This document shows, in pieces, positions 37,834 to 46,120 of a stretch of 64,000 bases of DNA. Made by a program: the position numbers and the translations under genes. Location: contig NZ_CP045309.1 in the NCBI RefSeq assembly GCF_009671205.1, positions 5,598,001 to 5,662,000 of the forward strand, read 5' to 3'. Position 1 is the stretch's first letter. Each line of letters starts with the position of its first letter. Under the pieces are notes generated by a model. It was given only the letters and a program-made list of their open reading frames with translations, was not told the origin of the DNA and searched no databases. Source of the stretch: Micromonospora terminaliae (GTDB lineage: Bacteria; Actinomycetota; Actinomycetes; Mycobacteriales; Micromonosporaceae).

Positions 37834-38844
37834 GTGGCAACCATGCCCCCTGATCGTCACGCCCCGAGCCAGCCGCCCGTCCGACCGGCCGGGATGCGCC
37901 GGGTGGTACGCCGTCTCCTCACCCTGGTCGCAGCCGTCGCGGTCGGCGCCGGGATGCTGACGGCCCCGGCGCACGCGGCGCCGTCGGTGGACGAGATCGA
38001 CGCGCAGATCGACAAGCAGTGGGAGCAGCTCGAGCCCACGATCGAGCAGTACAACAAGGTGCGCGCCCAGCTCAAGGTCAACAAGAAGAAGTCGGCCGAC
38101 CTCGAGAAGAAGATGGCGCCGCTGGAGCTGGAGTCGGCGCTCGCCATGAACAAGGTCGGCGACATCGCCGCCCGGTACTACATCCAGGGCCCGTCCCAGG
38201 ACCTCGGCGCCCTGCTGGTGAACACCAAGCCCGGCACGCTCGCCGAGCAGCTGGTCATCCTCGACCGCCTCGCCGACGACCAGCGCAAGCAGATCGCCGG
38301 GGTGCTCGCGGTGCGCGACAAGTACAACCGGCAGAAGCAGAAGCTGGACGCGCTGATCGCCACCGAGCAGAAGCAGAGCAACGAGCTGGCGGCGAAGAAG
38401 AAGCAGATCGACTCCGAGATCAAGCGGCTGACCGCGATGCTGCCGGTGACCTCGATCCGCCCGGACGGCTGCCCGGCCATCGACGGTGTGGTGAGCAGCG
38501 CCGCACGCACCGCGATCAAGACGGCCTGCGCGCAGGTCGGTGACCCGTACGTGTGGGGCGCCACCGGTCCGAACTCGTTCGACTGCTCCGGCCTCACCCA
38601 GTACGCCTACAAGGCGGCGGGCATCTCGCTGACCCACTTCACCGGCGCGCAGTGGAACGAGGGCAGGAAGATCGCGTCCAGCGACGCCCGACCGGGTGAC
38701 CTGGTCTTCTTCTACAGCGACCTGCACCATGTCGGGCTCTACCTCGGCAACGGGCTGATGGTGCACGCGCCCCGAACCGGGAAACCGGTCCAGGTCTCCA
38801 AGGTGGGCTACATGCCGGTCGCCGGCTACCGCAGGCCGTACTGA
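37834..38844 (+). CDS. secreted NlpC/P60 peptidoglycan endopeptidase
   Basis: Wall hydrolase of 336 residues. A basic N-terminus and signal peptide end near AHAAPSVDE. A long coiled coil (about 45-205, rich in Lys/Glu/Gln) leads to the NlpC/P60 domain with Cys251 in FDCSGLTQYAY, His299 in HHVGLYLG and VHAPRTGKPV. It likely cleaves the D-iGlu-DAP bond, like RipA. The GTG at 37834 is 9 bases after AAGGAG; the GTG at 37828 is possible. It has a close paralogue at 41297, and an amidase gene lies between them. Confidence 0.93.
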   Translation: MATMPPDRHAPSQPPVRPAGMRRVVRRLLTLVAAVAVGAGMLTAPAHAAPSVDEIDAQIDKQWEQLEPTIEQYNKVRAQLKVNKKKSADLEKKMAPLELESALAMNKVGDIAARYYIQGPSQDLGALLVNTKPGTLAEQLVILDRLADDQRKQIAGVLAVRDKYNRQKQKLDALIATEQKQSNELAAKKKQIDSEIKRLTAMLPVTSIRPDGCPAIDGVVSSAARTAIKTACAQVGDPYVWGATGPNSFDCSGLTQYAYKAAGISLTHFTGAQWNEGRKIASSDARPGDLVFFYSDLHHVGLYLGNGLMVHAPRTGKPVQVSKVGYMPVAGYRRPY

Positions 38845-38860
38845 TCCACCCCGAGCAGAA

Positions 38861-38896
38861 CGAAGGCCCCCGGTCCACGCGGACCGGGGGCCTTCG
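38861..38896. terminator. bidirectional terminator
   Basis: A perfect 16-base stem, 38861-38876 with 38881-38896, and an ACGC loop. It sits between the convergent NlpC/P60 and amidase genes. Confidence 0.85.
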
Positions 38897-38908
38897 TCGT
38901 CAGGTCGG

Positions 38909-40939
38909 TCAGGCGGGTCCGCCGACGGAGGCGGGCTGGATCTGGACGTCGTCGAGGTTCACGAACATCACGCGGTGCCCGAACTGGATCTGCACGTACC
39001 GGTTCTCGCCGCGGATGACCGTCCAGTCACCCGGCGCCGAGCCGTCGAAGGTGACGGCCCGGTAGTACTCGCCCGGCAGGACCCCGCCGACCGCGTACCG
39101 CTGGCCCGCGGAGAGGGAGTACTGCAACGGGGAGATGGTCTGGTACGGCACCCCGGCCGGGTAGGCCGCCCGCTCGGGGTAGGCGCGCCCGTACACCGGG
39201 ATGGTGGTCTTCCCGGCCTTGGGGGTCACCACGAAGCCGTTCGCCCACTTGGCCGTCGGCGCGGAGGCCGGGTTGTAGAACCAGGCCTTCTGGTTGAGGT
39301 ACCAGATGGCGGTCCAGTCACCCTGGATGTCCGCGAGGGCGTACGTCTGGCCGGCCGAGGCGCGGGCGCCGTGGTCGGAGATGTACATGGTGTCCGGCGT
39401 GCCGTTCGGTCGCAGACCGAGGTCGTTGACCAGCGGGGCGGTCGCGCTCGGCGCCGTCCGCAGGATGACCGCCGACGAGCCGCGCAGCGGGCACGGCGCG
39501 GCCGGCGGCGTGGGCTTCGGCACGCCCGGCGGCTGCTGGTTGCAACCGGTGAAGGCGGGCTGGTTGGTGGCGAAGTCCGGGTCGATGGTGACCAGGCCGG
39601 TGTGCGGCGTGCCGGTGGAGTGGAACGGCGCCTTCATGAGGTCGAAGTAGTGCGACCAGTCCCAGTACGGGCCCGGGTCCCAGTGCATGCCGGCCACGGT
39701 GCCGGCGGTGGTGCCGGGCACGTTGTCGTGGCCGATGATGTGCTGCCGGTCCAGCGGGATCTGGAACTTCAGCGCCAGGTGCCGGACCAGCTTGGCCGAG
39801 GCCCGGTACATCGCCTCGGTGTACCAGGTGCCGTGCCCGGCGAAGCCCTCGTGCTCCAGCCCGATGGACTTGGCGTTGACGTACCAGTTGCCGGCGTGCC
39901 AGCCGACGTCCTTGGCCTTGATGTGCTGGGCGACGTAGCCGTCCACCGAACGCAGCGTGTAGTGCCAGCCCAGGTAGGTCGGGTCCTTCACCAGGTTCAC
40001 GCTCGGGCCGAAGTAGCCCTCGGTGTCGTGGATGACGATGTACTCGATCTTCTGCTGGGCCGGCCGGTTCCCGAGGTCGTGGTTGCCGTAGTCCCCCGGG
40101 TCCGCGCTGAGCTGCTTGTAGGGGGCCGGGATCCACTCGCAGGCGAGCCGGACCGGGCACTCCAGGCCGTCCGGCCGCTCGGCGCGGCGCAGGCCCAGCT
40201 TGTGCAGCCCGGACTGGTCCGGCGTCACCGTGGTGGCGGCCAGGGTCACCCGCTGGCCGTCGTCGGTGGTCCGGCTCGCGCCCAGGCCGAGCTGGTCGTA
40301 GACCTCGTCCGCGAAGGCCGCCGCCGCGTCCTCGGTGTCCGCGCCGGAGTAGCGGGCCACCGCGCCGTACCAGGCCGCCGGGTCGGTGGCGGCGCCGACC
40401 GGAGCATCCAACTGCTTCTGGTACGAGGCGAGCAGCGCCGCCCCGCCCCGGATGTTCGCGGAGGCGTCCGTGCGCAGCGTCTCCTCGGCGAGGCCGGTGA
40501 GCGCCGCGGCGGCGTCGAGCGTCTGCAGGGAGGCCTGCGGCAGCACGTCCTCCGTCGGCGCGGCCGCGACGGCCGGGTCGAGGGTGAGCGGACGCGAGTC
40601 GTCGCCCCGCGGGTCCTCGTCCTCGTCGACGTGGCCGCTGGCCGGGGTCGCGAGGACGTGTTCGGCGTCGGTGAGGTGCATCGGGCCGTAGCCGCCGCTG
40701 GTGCTCGGCTGGCCCGGGTGGGTGTCCCAGCGGGACTCCAGGTACGAGACGCCGAGCAGGACGCTCTGCGGCACGCCGTACTCCGCCGCGGCGGCGGCGT
40801 ACTGGTCCTGGCGGTCGGTGGCGGGTTGGGTGGTGAGCGGTTCGGCGGCGACCGATCCGGTCGCCACGAGTGCGGTGGCAGCCGCGACAGCGGCTGCCAG
40901 CAGCATCCGTCTGCCCGACGGCGGGGGTGTGAGGTGCAT
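38909..40939 (-). CDS. secreted N-acetylmuramoyl-L-alanine amidase (Amidase_2)
   Basis: Secreted zinc amidase of 676 residues that cleaves the MurNAc-L-Ala bond. A signal peptide ([20 protein letters not shown]) is followed by a region resembling a lytic-transglycosylase-like module (about 40-210: [28 protein letters not shown]). The Amidase_2 domain has His304 in [34 protein letters not shown] and [13 protein letters not shown]. The C-terminal ~200 residues contain two SH3-like or binding repeats. GGAGGTTCG precedes the ATG. It is divergent from the c-di-AMP-riboswitch NlpC gene. Confidence 0.93.
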   Translation of the reverse strand: MHLTPPPSGRRMLLAAAVAAATALVATGSVAAEPLTTQPATDRQDQYAAAAAEYGVPQSVLLGVSYLESRWDTHPGQPSTSGGYGPMHLTDAEHVLATPASGHVDEDEDPRGDDSRPLTLDPAVAAAPTEDVLPQASLQTLDAAAALTGLAEETLRTDASANIRGGAALLASYQKQLDAPVGAATDPAAWYGAVARYSGADTEDAAAAFADEVYDQLGLGASRTTDDGQRVTLAATTVTPDQSGLHKLGLRRAERPDGLECPVRLACEWIPAPYKQLSADPGDYGNHDLGNRPAQQKIEYIVIHDTEGYFGPSVNLVKDPTYLGWHYTLRSVDGYVAQHIKAKDVGWHAGNWYVNAKSIGLEHEGFAGHGTWYTEAMYRASAKLVRHLALKFQIPLDRQHIIGHDNVPGTTAGTVAGMHWDPGPYWDWSHYFDLMKAPFHSTGTPHTGLVTIDPDFATNQPAFTGCNQQPPGVPKPTPPAAPCPLRGSSAVILRTAPSATAPLVNDLGLRPNGTPDTMYISDHGARASAGQTYALADIQGDWTAIWYLNQKAWFYNPASAPTAKWANGFVVTPKAGKTTIPVYGRAYPERAAYPAGVPYQTISPLQYSLSAGQRYAVGGVLPGEYYRAVTFDGSAPGDWTVIRGENRYVQIQFGHRVMFVNLDDVQIQPASVGGPA

Positions 40940-41028
40940 CGAACCTCCAGACAGGGATGGGGGTCACTGCGTCCCCACCCTCACCCCGCGCACCCTCCGG
41001 GTCAATACCTTTCCAGCAAGTAATCTCT

Positions 41029-41101
41029 CGTGAAGAAAACCTTCACGTACGGTGTGTCACGGCGCTTTGGGTTGCGGAACGATAACGACGCTCTCTACTC
41101 T
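41029..41101 (+). promoter_or_regulatory. promoter and inverted repeat upstream of c-di-AMP riboswitch
   Basis: TTGCGG (41072-41077) and TACTCT (41096-41101), 18 bases apart, form a likely promoter for the riboswitch transcript. Upstream, CGTGAAG (41029-41035) and CTTCACG (41041-41047) are perfect inverted arms and could bind a regulator shared with the divergent amidase gene. Confidence 0.45.
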
Positions 41102-41137
41102 GGTCAATCGTCGACCGGCGGTTTCACCGTCCATCCC

Positions 41138-41274
41138 GGGTGGTGACGGTCCGACACCGCCGAGTCGCCCGCGGGCGAACCGGGGACCCAGGTACCTGGG
41201 GTGAATCCGCAGCCACTGCGGTAGGGCGGCTCCCTTCCCGCCCGAACCCGTCAGCTAACCCGGTAGGCGGCCAG
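41138..41274 (+). ncRNA. ydaO/yuaA c-di-AMP riboswitch
   Basis: The leader contains the conserved ydaO/yuaA blocks in order: CCGCCGAGTCGCC, GCGAACCGGGGACCCA, TGGGGTGAATC, GTAGGGCGGCTCCCTTCCCG, CCGAACCCGTCAGCTAACC and GGTAGGCGGCCA. This is the actinobacterial form that controls cell-wall hydrolase genes; c-di-AMP binding generally turns expression off. It ends about 25 bases before the start of the NlpC/P60 gene at 41297. Boundaries are approximate. Confidence 0.93.
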
Positions 41275-41296
41275 GAAGAAGGAGTACGGAAGCCCG

Positions 41297-42334
41297 GTGG
41301 CACACCATGCCCCGCGGCCACCGTCGGGCCGGTCGGTCGACCGCTCGACGGCTGCGCCGCGTTCCCGCTGGTCCCGCTTCACCACCGCCCTCGCCGCTCT
41401 GGTGGGCACCGCCGTCGTCCTGACCGGCGGCGCCACGGCGGCACACGCCGACCCGTCGGTCGCCGAGATCGAGCGCCAGATCGACGAGGACTGGAACAAG
41501 CTCGAACCGATCATCGAACAGGTCAACGCCACCCGCGAGCAGCTCGCCGCCAAGCGGAAGCAGGCCGACGCGCTGGCCAAGCAGATCGCCCCGCTCCAGG
41601 CCCGGGTGGACGCCGCCCTCGGTCAGGTGGGCGGGCTCGCCGCCGACGCCTACAAGGGCGACAACAACCTCTCCACCGTCAACGCCCTGCTGGGCAGCCG
41701 GTCGCCGAGCGACCTGGTCGACGGCCTCGCCCTGCTCGACCGCTTCGCGAACCGCCAGCAGCAGCAGGTACGCGCCGTCGCCGAGCTGCGCGACGACCTC
41801 GCGGCCAAGAAGCGGCCGCTCGACGAGATGATCGCCGGGCTGGCGCGCACCGAGGCCCAGCTCGCGGCCAAGAAGAAGCAGATCGACGCCGAGATCGCCA
41901 AGCTGCAGAAGCTGCGCCTCAAGGTCTACGGCAACGGTGGCGGCGGCCCGCTGCGACCGGCGCCGTGCCCCGCCGGCTACCCCGGTGGCCCGGCCGGCGT
42001 CGCGGTCAAGTTCGCCTGCGCCCAGATCGGCAAGATCTACGTCTGGGGCGCCGCCGGGCCGGACCACTACGACTGCTCCGGCCTCACCATGGCGGCCTGG
42101 GCCAAGGCCGGCGTCTCGCTGCCGCACAACGCACGGCAGCAGCACGACGTGACCAGGCGGGTGAGCCGGAGCGAGCTGCGCGCCGGTGATCTCGTCTTCT
42201 ACTACAGCGACCTGCACCACGTCGGTATGTACGTCGGTGACGGCTGGGTGGTGCACGCCTCCCAGTCCGGCAAGCCGATCACCATGAAGCGCGTCGACGA
42301 CGGCCAGATCAACAGCTACGGCCGCCCGGGCTGA
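41297..42334 (+). CDS. secreted NlpC/P60 endopeptidase under c-di-AMP riboswitch
   Basis: Paralogue of the hydrolase at 37834, 345 residues. The signal peptide ends near TAAHADPSVAE, a coiled coil follows (about 50-220) and the NlpC/P60 domain has Cys260 in YDCSGLTMAAW, His308 in HHVGMYVG and VHASQSGKPI. The start is the GTG at 41297 with GGAAG upstream and GAAGGAG slightly further away. The c-di-AMP riboswitch immediately upstream links expression to the second messenger that monitors turgor and wall stress. Confidence 0.95.
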   Translation: MAHHAPRPPSGRSVDRSTAAPRSRWSRFTTALAALVGTAVVLTGGATAAHADPSVAEIERQIDEDWNKLEPIIEQVNATREQLAAKRKQADALAKQIAPLQARVDAALGQVGGLAADAYKGDNNLSTVNALLGSRSPSDLVDGLALLDRFANRQQQQVRAVAELRDDLAAKKRPLDEMIAGLARTEAQLAAKKKQIDAEIAKLQKLRLKVYGNGGGGPLRPAPCPAGYPGGPAGVAVKFACAQIGKIYVWGAAGPDHYDCSGLTMAAWAKAGVSLPHNARQQHDVTRRVSRSELRAGDLVFYYSDLHHVGMYVGDGWVVHASQSGKPITMKRVDDGQINSYGRPG

Positions 42335-42340
42335 CCGGTC

Positions 42341-42373
42341 CGCAGGGGCTCCCGTGCCGCGGGGGTCCCTGCG
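42341..42373. terminator. terminator hairpin between convergent genes
   Basis: CGCAGGG (42341-42347) pairs with CCCTGCG (42367-42373), with additional imperfect pairing inside. It lies between the NlpC/P60 gene and dcd. Confidence 0.6.
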
Positions 42374-42394
42374 CCGTTCCGGCGTGCCGGTCGG

Positions 42395-42973
42395 TCAGCG
42401 GGTCGGCCAGGTCCGCCAGTTCTGCCAGGACCGGCTCGGGGTGGGGCCGCGCTGCCCCTGGTAGCGCGAACCGTAGACGGCCGAGCCGTACGGGTGCTCG
42501 GCCGGCGACGAGAGCCGGAAGATGCAGAGCTGGCCGATCTTCATGCCCGGCCAGAGCGTGATCGGCAGGTTCGCCACGTTGGACAGTTCCAGCGTGACGT
42601 GACCGGAGAAGCCGGGGTCGATGAAGCCGGCGGTGGAGTGGGTGAGCAGGCCGAGCCGGCCCAGGCTGGACTTGCCCTCCAGGCGCCCGGCGAGCTGGTC
42701 GCCCAGCGAGATCACCTCCAGCGTGGAGGCGAGCACGAACTCGCCCGGGTGCAGCACGAACGGCTGGCCCTCGGCCACCTCCACCATCGAGGTGAGGTCG
42801 TCCTGCTGCACGGACGGGTCGATGTGTGTGTAGAGATGGTTGTTGAAGACGCGGAACAGGCGGTCCAGACGGACGTCGATGCTGGACGGCTGCACCAGCG
42901 TGGGCTCGAAGGGCTCCAGCGCGAGCGTGCCCGCCTTGATCTCGGAGACCAGGTCGCGGTCGGAGAGCAGCAT
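42395..42973 (-). CDS. dcd: dCTP deaminase
   Basis: Trimeric dCTP deaminase of 192 residues, supplying dUTP for dTMP synthesis; some actinobacterial members also hydrolyse dUTP. Hallmarks: [60 protein letters not shown] with the catalytic Glu, and [10 protein letters not shown]. The length is normal. It is divergent from the PPOX-family gene, with 78 bases between starts. Confidence 0.97.
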   Translation of the reverse strand: MLLSDRDLVSEIKAGTLALEPFEPTLVQPSSIDVRLDRLFRVFNNHLYTHIDPSVQQDDLTSMVEVAEGQPFVLHPGEFVLASTLEVISLGDQLAGRLEGKSSLGRLGLLTHSTAGFIDPGFSGHVTLELSNVANLPITLWPGMKIGQLCIFRLSSPAEHPYGSAVYGSRYQGQRGPTPSRSWQNWRTWPTR

Positions 42974-43023
42974 CGGAACACCATAGCGACCGGTACGGGT
43001 GACCTGCGTGTCGGACTACATCT

Positions 43024-43045
43024 TCGTACACCTGTTCGATAGAAT
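43024..43045 (+). promoter_or_regulatory. leaderless promoter with LexA-box-like element
   Basis: TAGAAT (43040-43045) lies 6 bases before the ATG at 43052, implying a leaderless transcript. Immediately upstream, TCGTACACCTGTTCGA (43024-43039) matches the actinobacterial SOS box CGAAC-N4-GTTCG with one mismatch in the left arm. Confidence 0.45.
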
Positions 43046-43051
43046 GTCCGC

Positions 43052-43597
43052 ATGGCTTCCTGGTCCGAATTCGCCGCCGACGAGCCCCGACTCGCCGACG
43101 AGATCCGCCTCCTGTTGCAGCAGTACGGGCCGGGTTTCGGCTACCTCGCCACGGTCCGCGCCGACGGCGGCCCGCGCGTGCACCCGGTCTCCCCGGTCCT
43201 CACCGACGACGGCCTCTGGTGCTTCGTCATCGACTCACCCAAGCGCCGCGACCTCGAACGCGACGGCCGCTACGCCCTGCACTCCTTCCCACCGGAGGAG
43301 AGCGACGACGAGGCCTACGTGGCCGGTCGGGCGCGCCCGGTGACCGATCCGGCGACCGTCGCCCGGCTGGCCCGCATCGGCCGGGCCGCGCCGCAGGGCG
43401 ACTGGCGGTTGTTCGAGTTCACCGTCGACGTGGCGATGCTGACCCGCCGCGACCAGGCGGCCCGCCCCGGTGCCGGCCGGCCGGAGGTGCGCGTCTGGCT
43501 CGACCCGCGGGCGACCGCACCCGCCCGCCGTGACCCGCTCGCCCCGGAGGGCCGCCGCGGCCGGCACGGCTTCGACACCCGCCGCCCGGCGGCCTGA
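43052..43597 (+). CDS. pyridoxamine 5'-phosphate oxidase-fold (PPOX) protein
   Basis: FMN- or F420-binding split-barrel protein of 181 residues. The PPOX pattern is visible: GFGYLATVRADGGPRVHPVSPVL, then LWCFVIDSPKRRDLERDGRYALHSF. The C-terminal ~50 residues are Arg/Pro-rich and variable. Substrate is unknown; actinobacterial members often reduce or sequester F420/FMN substrates or heme. No Shine-Dalgarno precedes the ATG, consistent with the leaderless promoter. Confidence 0.9.
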   Translation: MASWSEFAADEPRLADEIRLLLQQYGPGFGYLATVRADGGPRVHPVSPVLTDDGLWCFVIDSPKRRDLERDGRYALHSFPPEESDDEAYVAGRARPVTDPATVARLARIGRAAPQGDWRLFEFTVDVAMLTRRDQAARPGAGRPEVRVWLDPRATAPARRDPLAPEGRRGRHGFDTRRPAA

Positions 43598-43610
43598 ACC
43601 CCGCGGAAAA

Positions 43611-43652
43611 CGCCGGTGCCGGCCCTGTCCGAGGACGGGACCGGCACCGGCG
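43611..43652. terminator. bidirectional terminator
   Basis: CGCCGGTGCCGG (43611-43622) pairs with CCGGCACCGGCG (43641-43652); the interior pairs further with one G-U. It lies between the convergent PPOX and metalloprotease genes. Confidence 0.8.
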
Positions 43653-43667
43653 TGTGGTGCGGGACGG

Positions 43668-44654
43668 TCAGGCCGCGCGGTAGGCGTTCCACGCGGTCAG
43701 CATGCGGCTCGCCTGACCAGGGGTGAACTGGTACATGCACGAGTCGTAGGTGTAGTCCATGAAGTTGGTGATCGGGTCCAGGCCGGCGGTGGTGCAGGTG
43801 TCGCGGCCGGTCGGGCACTCGAAGGCCGGCGAGGCCTCGGCCGGGGTGTCGGAGACGCTGTCGCCCGAGCCCGAGCAGCCACCCTGGAAGGTGTGGTAGA
43901 GGTTCAGCCAGTGGCCGACCTCGTGGGTGCCGGTGTCGCCCTGGTTGTAGTTGGTCGCCGTGCCGCCCGGCAGCGACTCGCTCAGCGCGACCACGCCGTC
44001 CATGCTGCTCAGCTTGCGCTGCGGGAAGGTCGCCCAGCCGAGCAGGTCGTCGCTCAGCTCGCCCAGGTAGAGGTTGAGCGTGTTCTTTCCGCCCTCGCGC
44101 AGCGAGGTCTTCATCGAGCGCTCGGCCGAGGAACCCTGCACGATCGGGTACCAGGCGGCGTTGGTGACGTGGTGCACCTTGGTGAGCTGGAAGCTGAAGG
44201 CGGTCGGGGCGCCACCGGTGCCACCGGCGTACGCGGTGTTCAGCACGGCGATCTGCTGGGTCACCATCGAGTCCGGGATGTTGCCGCCGGCCCGGGTGCT
44301 GTCCCGCTGGATGACGTGGACGACGACGGGGATGGTGACCGTGGCGAGCGGGGCGGCGGCACCGGCGCCGGCGCGGAACCTGGCCCGCTCGCCCAGCGCG
44401 GCGGTGAGGTCCGCCTCGCGCTCGCGGACCTGCTTGGCGGTCAGCGCGTTCGGGTCCAGCTTGGCGTGGCCGCCCTTCTTCACCCGCGCGTCCGAGTGGA
44501 CGTCGGCGGGCTCGACGCAGGAACCGGACGGGGCGGCCGAGAAGGCCGAGGCTGCGGGGACGACGCCTACGGCGGCGGTGCTGAGCAGCAGCGCCAGCGT
44601 CGTCGACGCGACACCGGCGGTACGCCGGGTCAGCAGGTTGGGACGGAGTCCCAT
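43668..44654 (-). CDS. secreted M43-family zinc metalloprotease
   Basis: Secreted metalloprotease of 328 residues, pappalysin/cytophagalysin type. A signal peptide ends near PAASAFSA. The zinc site is HEVGHWLNLYH (His244, Glu245, His248, His254), followed by the C-terminal block FMDYTYDSCMYQFTPGQ carrying the Met-turn. The usual Gly of HExxHxxGxxH is Asn here. Disulfide-type Cys pairs are present (GGCSGSGD, CPTGRDTC). The frame opens at 44843; the ATG at 44654 follows AGAGGTGGG. Likely role: extracellular protein degradation. Confidence 0.92.
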   Translation of the reverse strand: MGLRPNLLTRRTAGVASTTLALLLSTAAVGVVPAASAFSAAPSGSCVEPADVHSDARVKKGGHAKLDPNALTAKQVREREADLTAALGERARFRAGAGAAAPLATVTIPVVVHVIQRDSTRAGGNIPDSMVTQQIAVLNTAYAGGTGGAPTAFSFQLTKVHHVTNAAWYPIVQGSSAERSMKTSLREGGKNTLNLYLGELSDDLLGWATFPQRKLSSMDGVVALSESLPGGTATNYNQGDTGTHEVGHWLNLYHTFQGGCSGSGDSVSDTPAEASPAFECPTGRDTCTTAGLDPITNFMDYTYDSCMYQFTPGQASRMLTAWNAYRAA

Positions 44655-44877
44655 GGGCCCACCTCTTTCTGCGGGCATGACAGGGGGTATGTCACGCCCG
44701 GTCGGAGAACGTGGAGGAGACGTTACATCCGATCGACAGATTTGAGAACGGCCATATGTTGCCGTGGGGAAACTTCTTCGTGCTGGCCGCGGCGCTGTGC
44801 CCCCGGCGGGCGTGTGGTCGACGCGCGGGGTACCTGGGTGCACGGGGGTGGTGACCTCAGGTACAGTGGTGCCGCCT

Positions 44878-44951
44878 GCGGGTGTAGTTCAATGGCAGAA
44901 CATCAGCTTCCCAAGCTGACAGTGCGGGTTCGATTCCCGTCACCCGCTCCA
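44878..44951 (+). tRNA. tRNA-Gly (CCC)
   Basis: A 74-base tRNA with encoded CCA. Acceptor GCGGGTG pairs with CACCCGC, the anticodon loop TTCCCAA gives CCC, and the T arm is GCGGGTTCGATTCCCGT. Its 3' part is duplicated at 46060, marking an integration site. Confidence 0.95.
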
Positions 44952-44974
44952 CGCGAAAGGCCCTGGCCAGGACG
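44914..44974 (+). repeat. left attachment-like direct repeat (3' end of tRNA-Gly)
   Basis: 61 bases from the anticodon arm of tRNA-Gly through its CCA end and the first arm of its terminator are identical to 46060-46120. Similarity continues with substitutions to about 45011. This is the attL-like copy inside the intact tRNA gene. Confidence 0.85.
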
Positions 44975-44994
44975 ATAGTCCCAGCCAGGGCCTT
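44957..44994 (+). terminator. terminator of tRNA-Gly
   Basis: AAGGCCCTGGC (44957-44967) pairs with GCCAGGGCCTT (44984-44994), with an inner GGAC/GTCC pairing. The same hairpin is present in the duplicated copy near 46103-46140. Confidence 0.75.
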
Positions 44995-45022
44995 CGATGT
45001 TCCAAGATCGGCAATCACGCGA

Positions 45023-45042
45023 CGTGCCATTAGCGTGCCATT
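45023..45042 (+). repeat. arm-type repeat, left copy
   Basis: A 20-base tandem of CGTGCCATTAG-like units, identical to 45950-45969 and in the same orientation. Located 48 bases inside the left core repeat. Confidence 0.8.
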
Positions 45043-45204
45043 AGCCCTGGTGATTCCCGGCCGCCGGCCGCTTCTTGCCCCTCCCGCTGCCCGCCTGGTC
45101 CTTGCCCTTGGCCGCGCCGCCGGACGACTTCCTGGCCCTCTTCCGGTCCGCCCGCAGCGTCGCGTGCAGCGCGTTGTCCGGGGCACAAAACGATCGGCGG
45201 ACGC

Positions 45205-45846
45205 CTACAGCTGCGTCCGTGCCTCCTCCAGCCGCCGGAGAACACCCTGTGCATCGCAGGCCTCCGCGATCGCGCTTGCCTCCTCGACCAGCGCCAGCGC
45301 GTCGTCGCGTTGCCCCTCTCCGGCGGTCAGGTAGGCCAGCGCAAGCAAGCCCGCGGCGACGCCGGCTGAGAACCCGATTTCCCGGCGAAGCCGTACAGAT
45401 TCCTCCAACTGCTCACGCGCCCTACTACCGGCTCCGGCGGCCATGTTCGCAAAGCCGAGGTGCCGAACCGCATACGACAGCGTCAGCTTGTCACCGGCTT
45501 GCGTCGCCAGCTCGTACGACCGCGCAAGAGGCGGAACGGCGCCGTCATTGTCACGCCTGACCACTTGGTGGAAGGTGCCGACCCAGAACAGCGCCTCGGC
45601 CTCGCCGCGCACGTCCCCGAGCAGTTGATACAGCTGCGCCGCACGCTCGAATAGCGCTAGCTCGTGTGGATCTTCGTTACCGTCTTCAAGGAACCGCGCA
45701 TGAAGGATCCGGCCACGGGCCAGGGCGAGATCTGCCTCGACTCCGTCCAGTTCCCGCTCGGCGATCCCCAGCGCGTCGGCGTCGCCGCCGAAGACGGCTC
45801 GTTCGTAGAGCAGCTGGGCGTGTTCGATTCGTTGTTCAGCGCTCAT
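45205..45846 (-). CDS. TPR-repeat protein
   Basis: Helical-repeat protein of 213 residues starting at the ATG at 45846 (MSAEQRIEHAQLLYERAVFG). Repeats of about 35-40 residues are visible: ELALFERAAQLYQLLGDVRG, EALFWVGTFHQVVRRDNDGA, PLARSYELATQAGDKLTLSY, EQLEESVRLRREIGFSAGVA. No catalytic domain. The frame extends to 45957, but that part reads poorly. It is the only intact gene inside the tRNA-Gly element and has lower GC than the surroundings. Probably a protein-protein adaptor; function unknown. Confidence 0.8.
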   Translation of the reverse strand: MSAEQRIEHAQLLYERAVFGGDADALGIAERELDGVEADLALARGRILHARFLEDGNEDPHELALFERAAQLYQLLGDVRGEAEALFWVGTFHQVVRRDNDGAVPPLARSYELATQAGDKLTLSYAVRHLGFANMAAGAGSRAREQLEESVRLRREIGFSAGVAAGLLALAYLTAGEGQRDDALALVEEASAIAEACDAQGVLRRLEEARTQL

Positions 45847-45949
45847 CGCCGCCCCGTCTCCCAGCCCCGCCTGTCGATTGCGTATCGCCCAACACGGATC
45901 CCACGGTAGCCGAGCATGATCCGACGGCCATTGCCGAGCAGCGCAGCCG

Positions 45950-45969
45950 CGTGCCATTAGCGTGCCATT
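45950..45969 (+). repeat. arm-type repeat, right copy
   Basis: Identical to 45023-45042. It lies 90 bases inside the right core repeat, so both arm copies are internal to the element. Confidence 0.8.
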
Positions 45970-46059
45970 GAGCCGGGACAGCAGGGGTCAGCTGATGCCG
46001 CGAGGGTCCGCCGAGACCAAGCCGCCGACCCAGTAGACAGGCGGATATCGACAATTCCC

Positions 46060-46120
46060 AGCTGACAGTGCGGGTTCGATTCCCGTCACCCGCTCCACGC
46101 GAAAGGCCCTGGCCAGGACG
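46060..46120 (+). repeat. right attachment-like direct repeat (truncated tRNA-Gly copy)
   Basis: Identical to 44914-44974. The 5' half of a tRNA is missing, so this is an attR-like scar and not a functional tRNA gene. One base of the anticodon loop is also deleted relative to the intact copy. Confidence 0.85.

Larger units (their letters stand above)
44914..46120. mobile_element. remnant of a small tRNA-Gly-integrated element
   Basis: Outer direct repeats of 61 bases (44914-44974 and 46060-46120) bracket about 1.1 kb. Just inside each lies the same 20-base sequence (45023-45042 and 45950-45969), itself a tandem of CGTGCCATTA units, in the positions expected for integrase arm sites. No integrase is left; the only gene is the TPR protein at 45205. 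A short open minus-strand frame ending at 45041 (NALHATLRADRKRARK, then Gly/Lys-rich) may be a leftover of another element gene. Confidence 0.6.

Noticed and set aside
38975..41023. Plus-strand open frame opposite the amidase gene
   Set aside because: Low-complexity Val/Arg/Gly-rich translation with no motifs; the minus-strand amidase explains the region.
44857..45186. Minus-strand open frame running through tRNA-Gly
   Set aside because: It overlaps a complete tRNA and its terminator and reads as Arg-rich noise for most of its length.
46055..46100. Second tRNA-Gly gene
   Set aside because: Only the anticodon-arm to CCA part is present; the acceptor 5' strand and D arm are missing, so it is an attachment-site copy.
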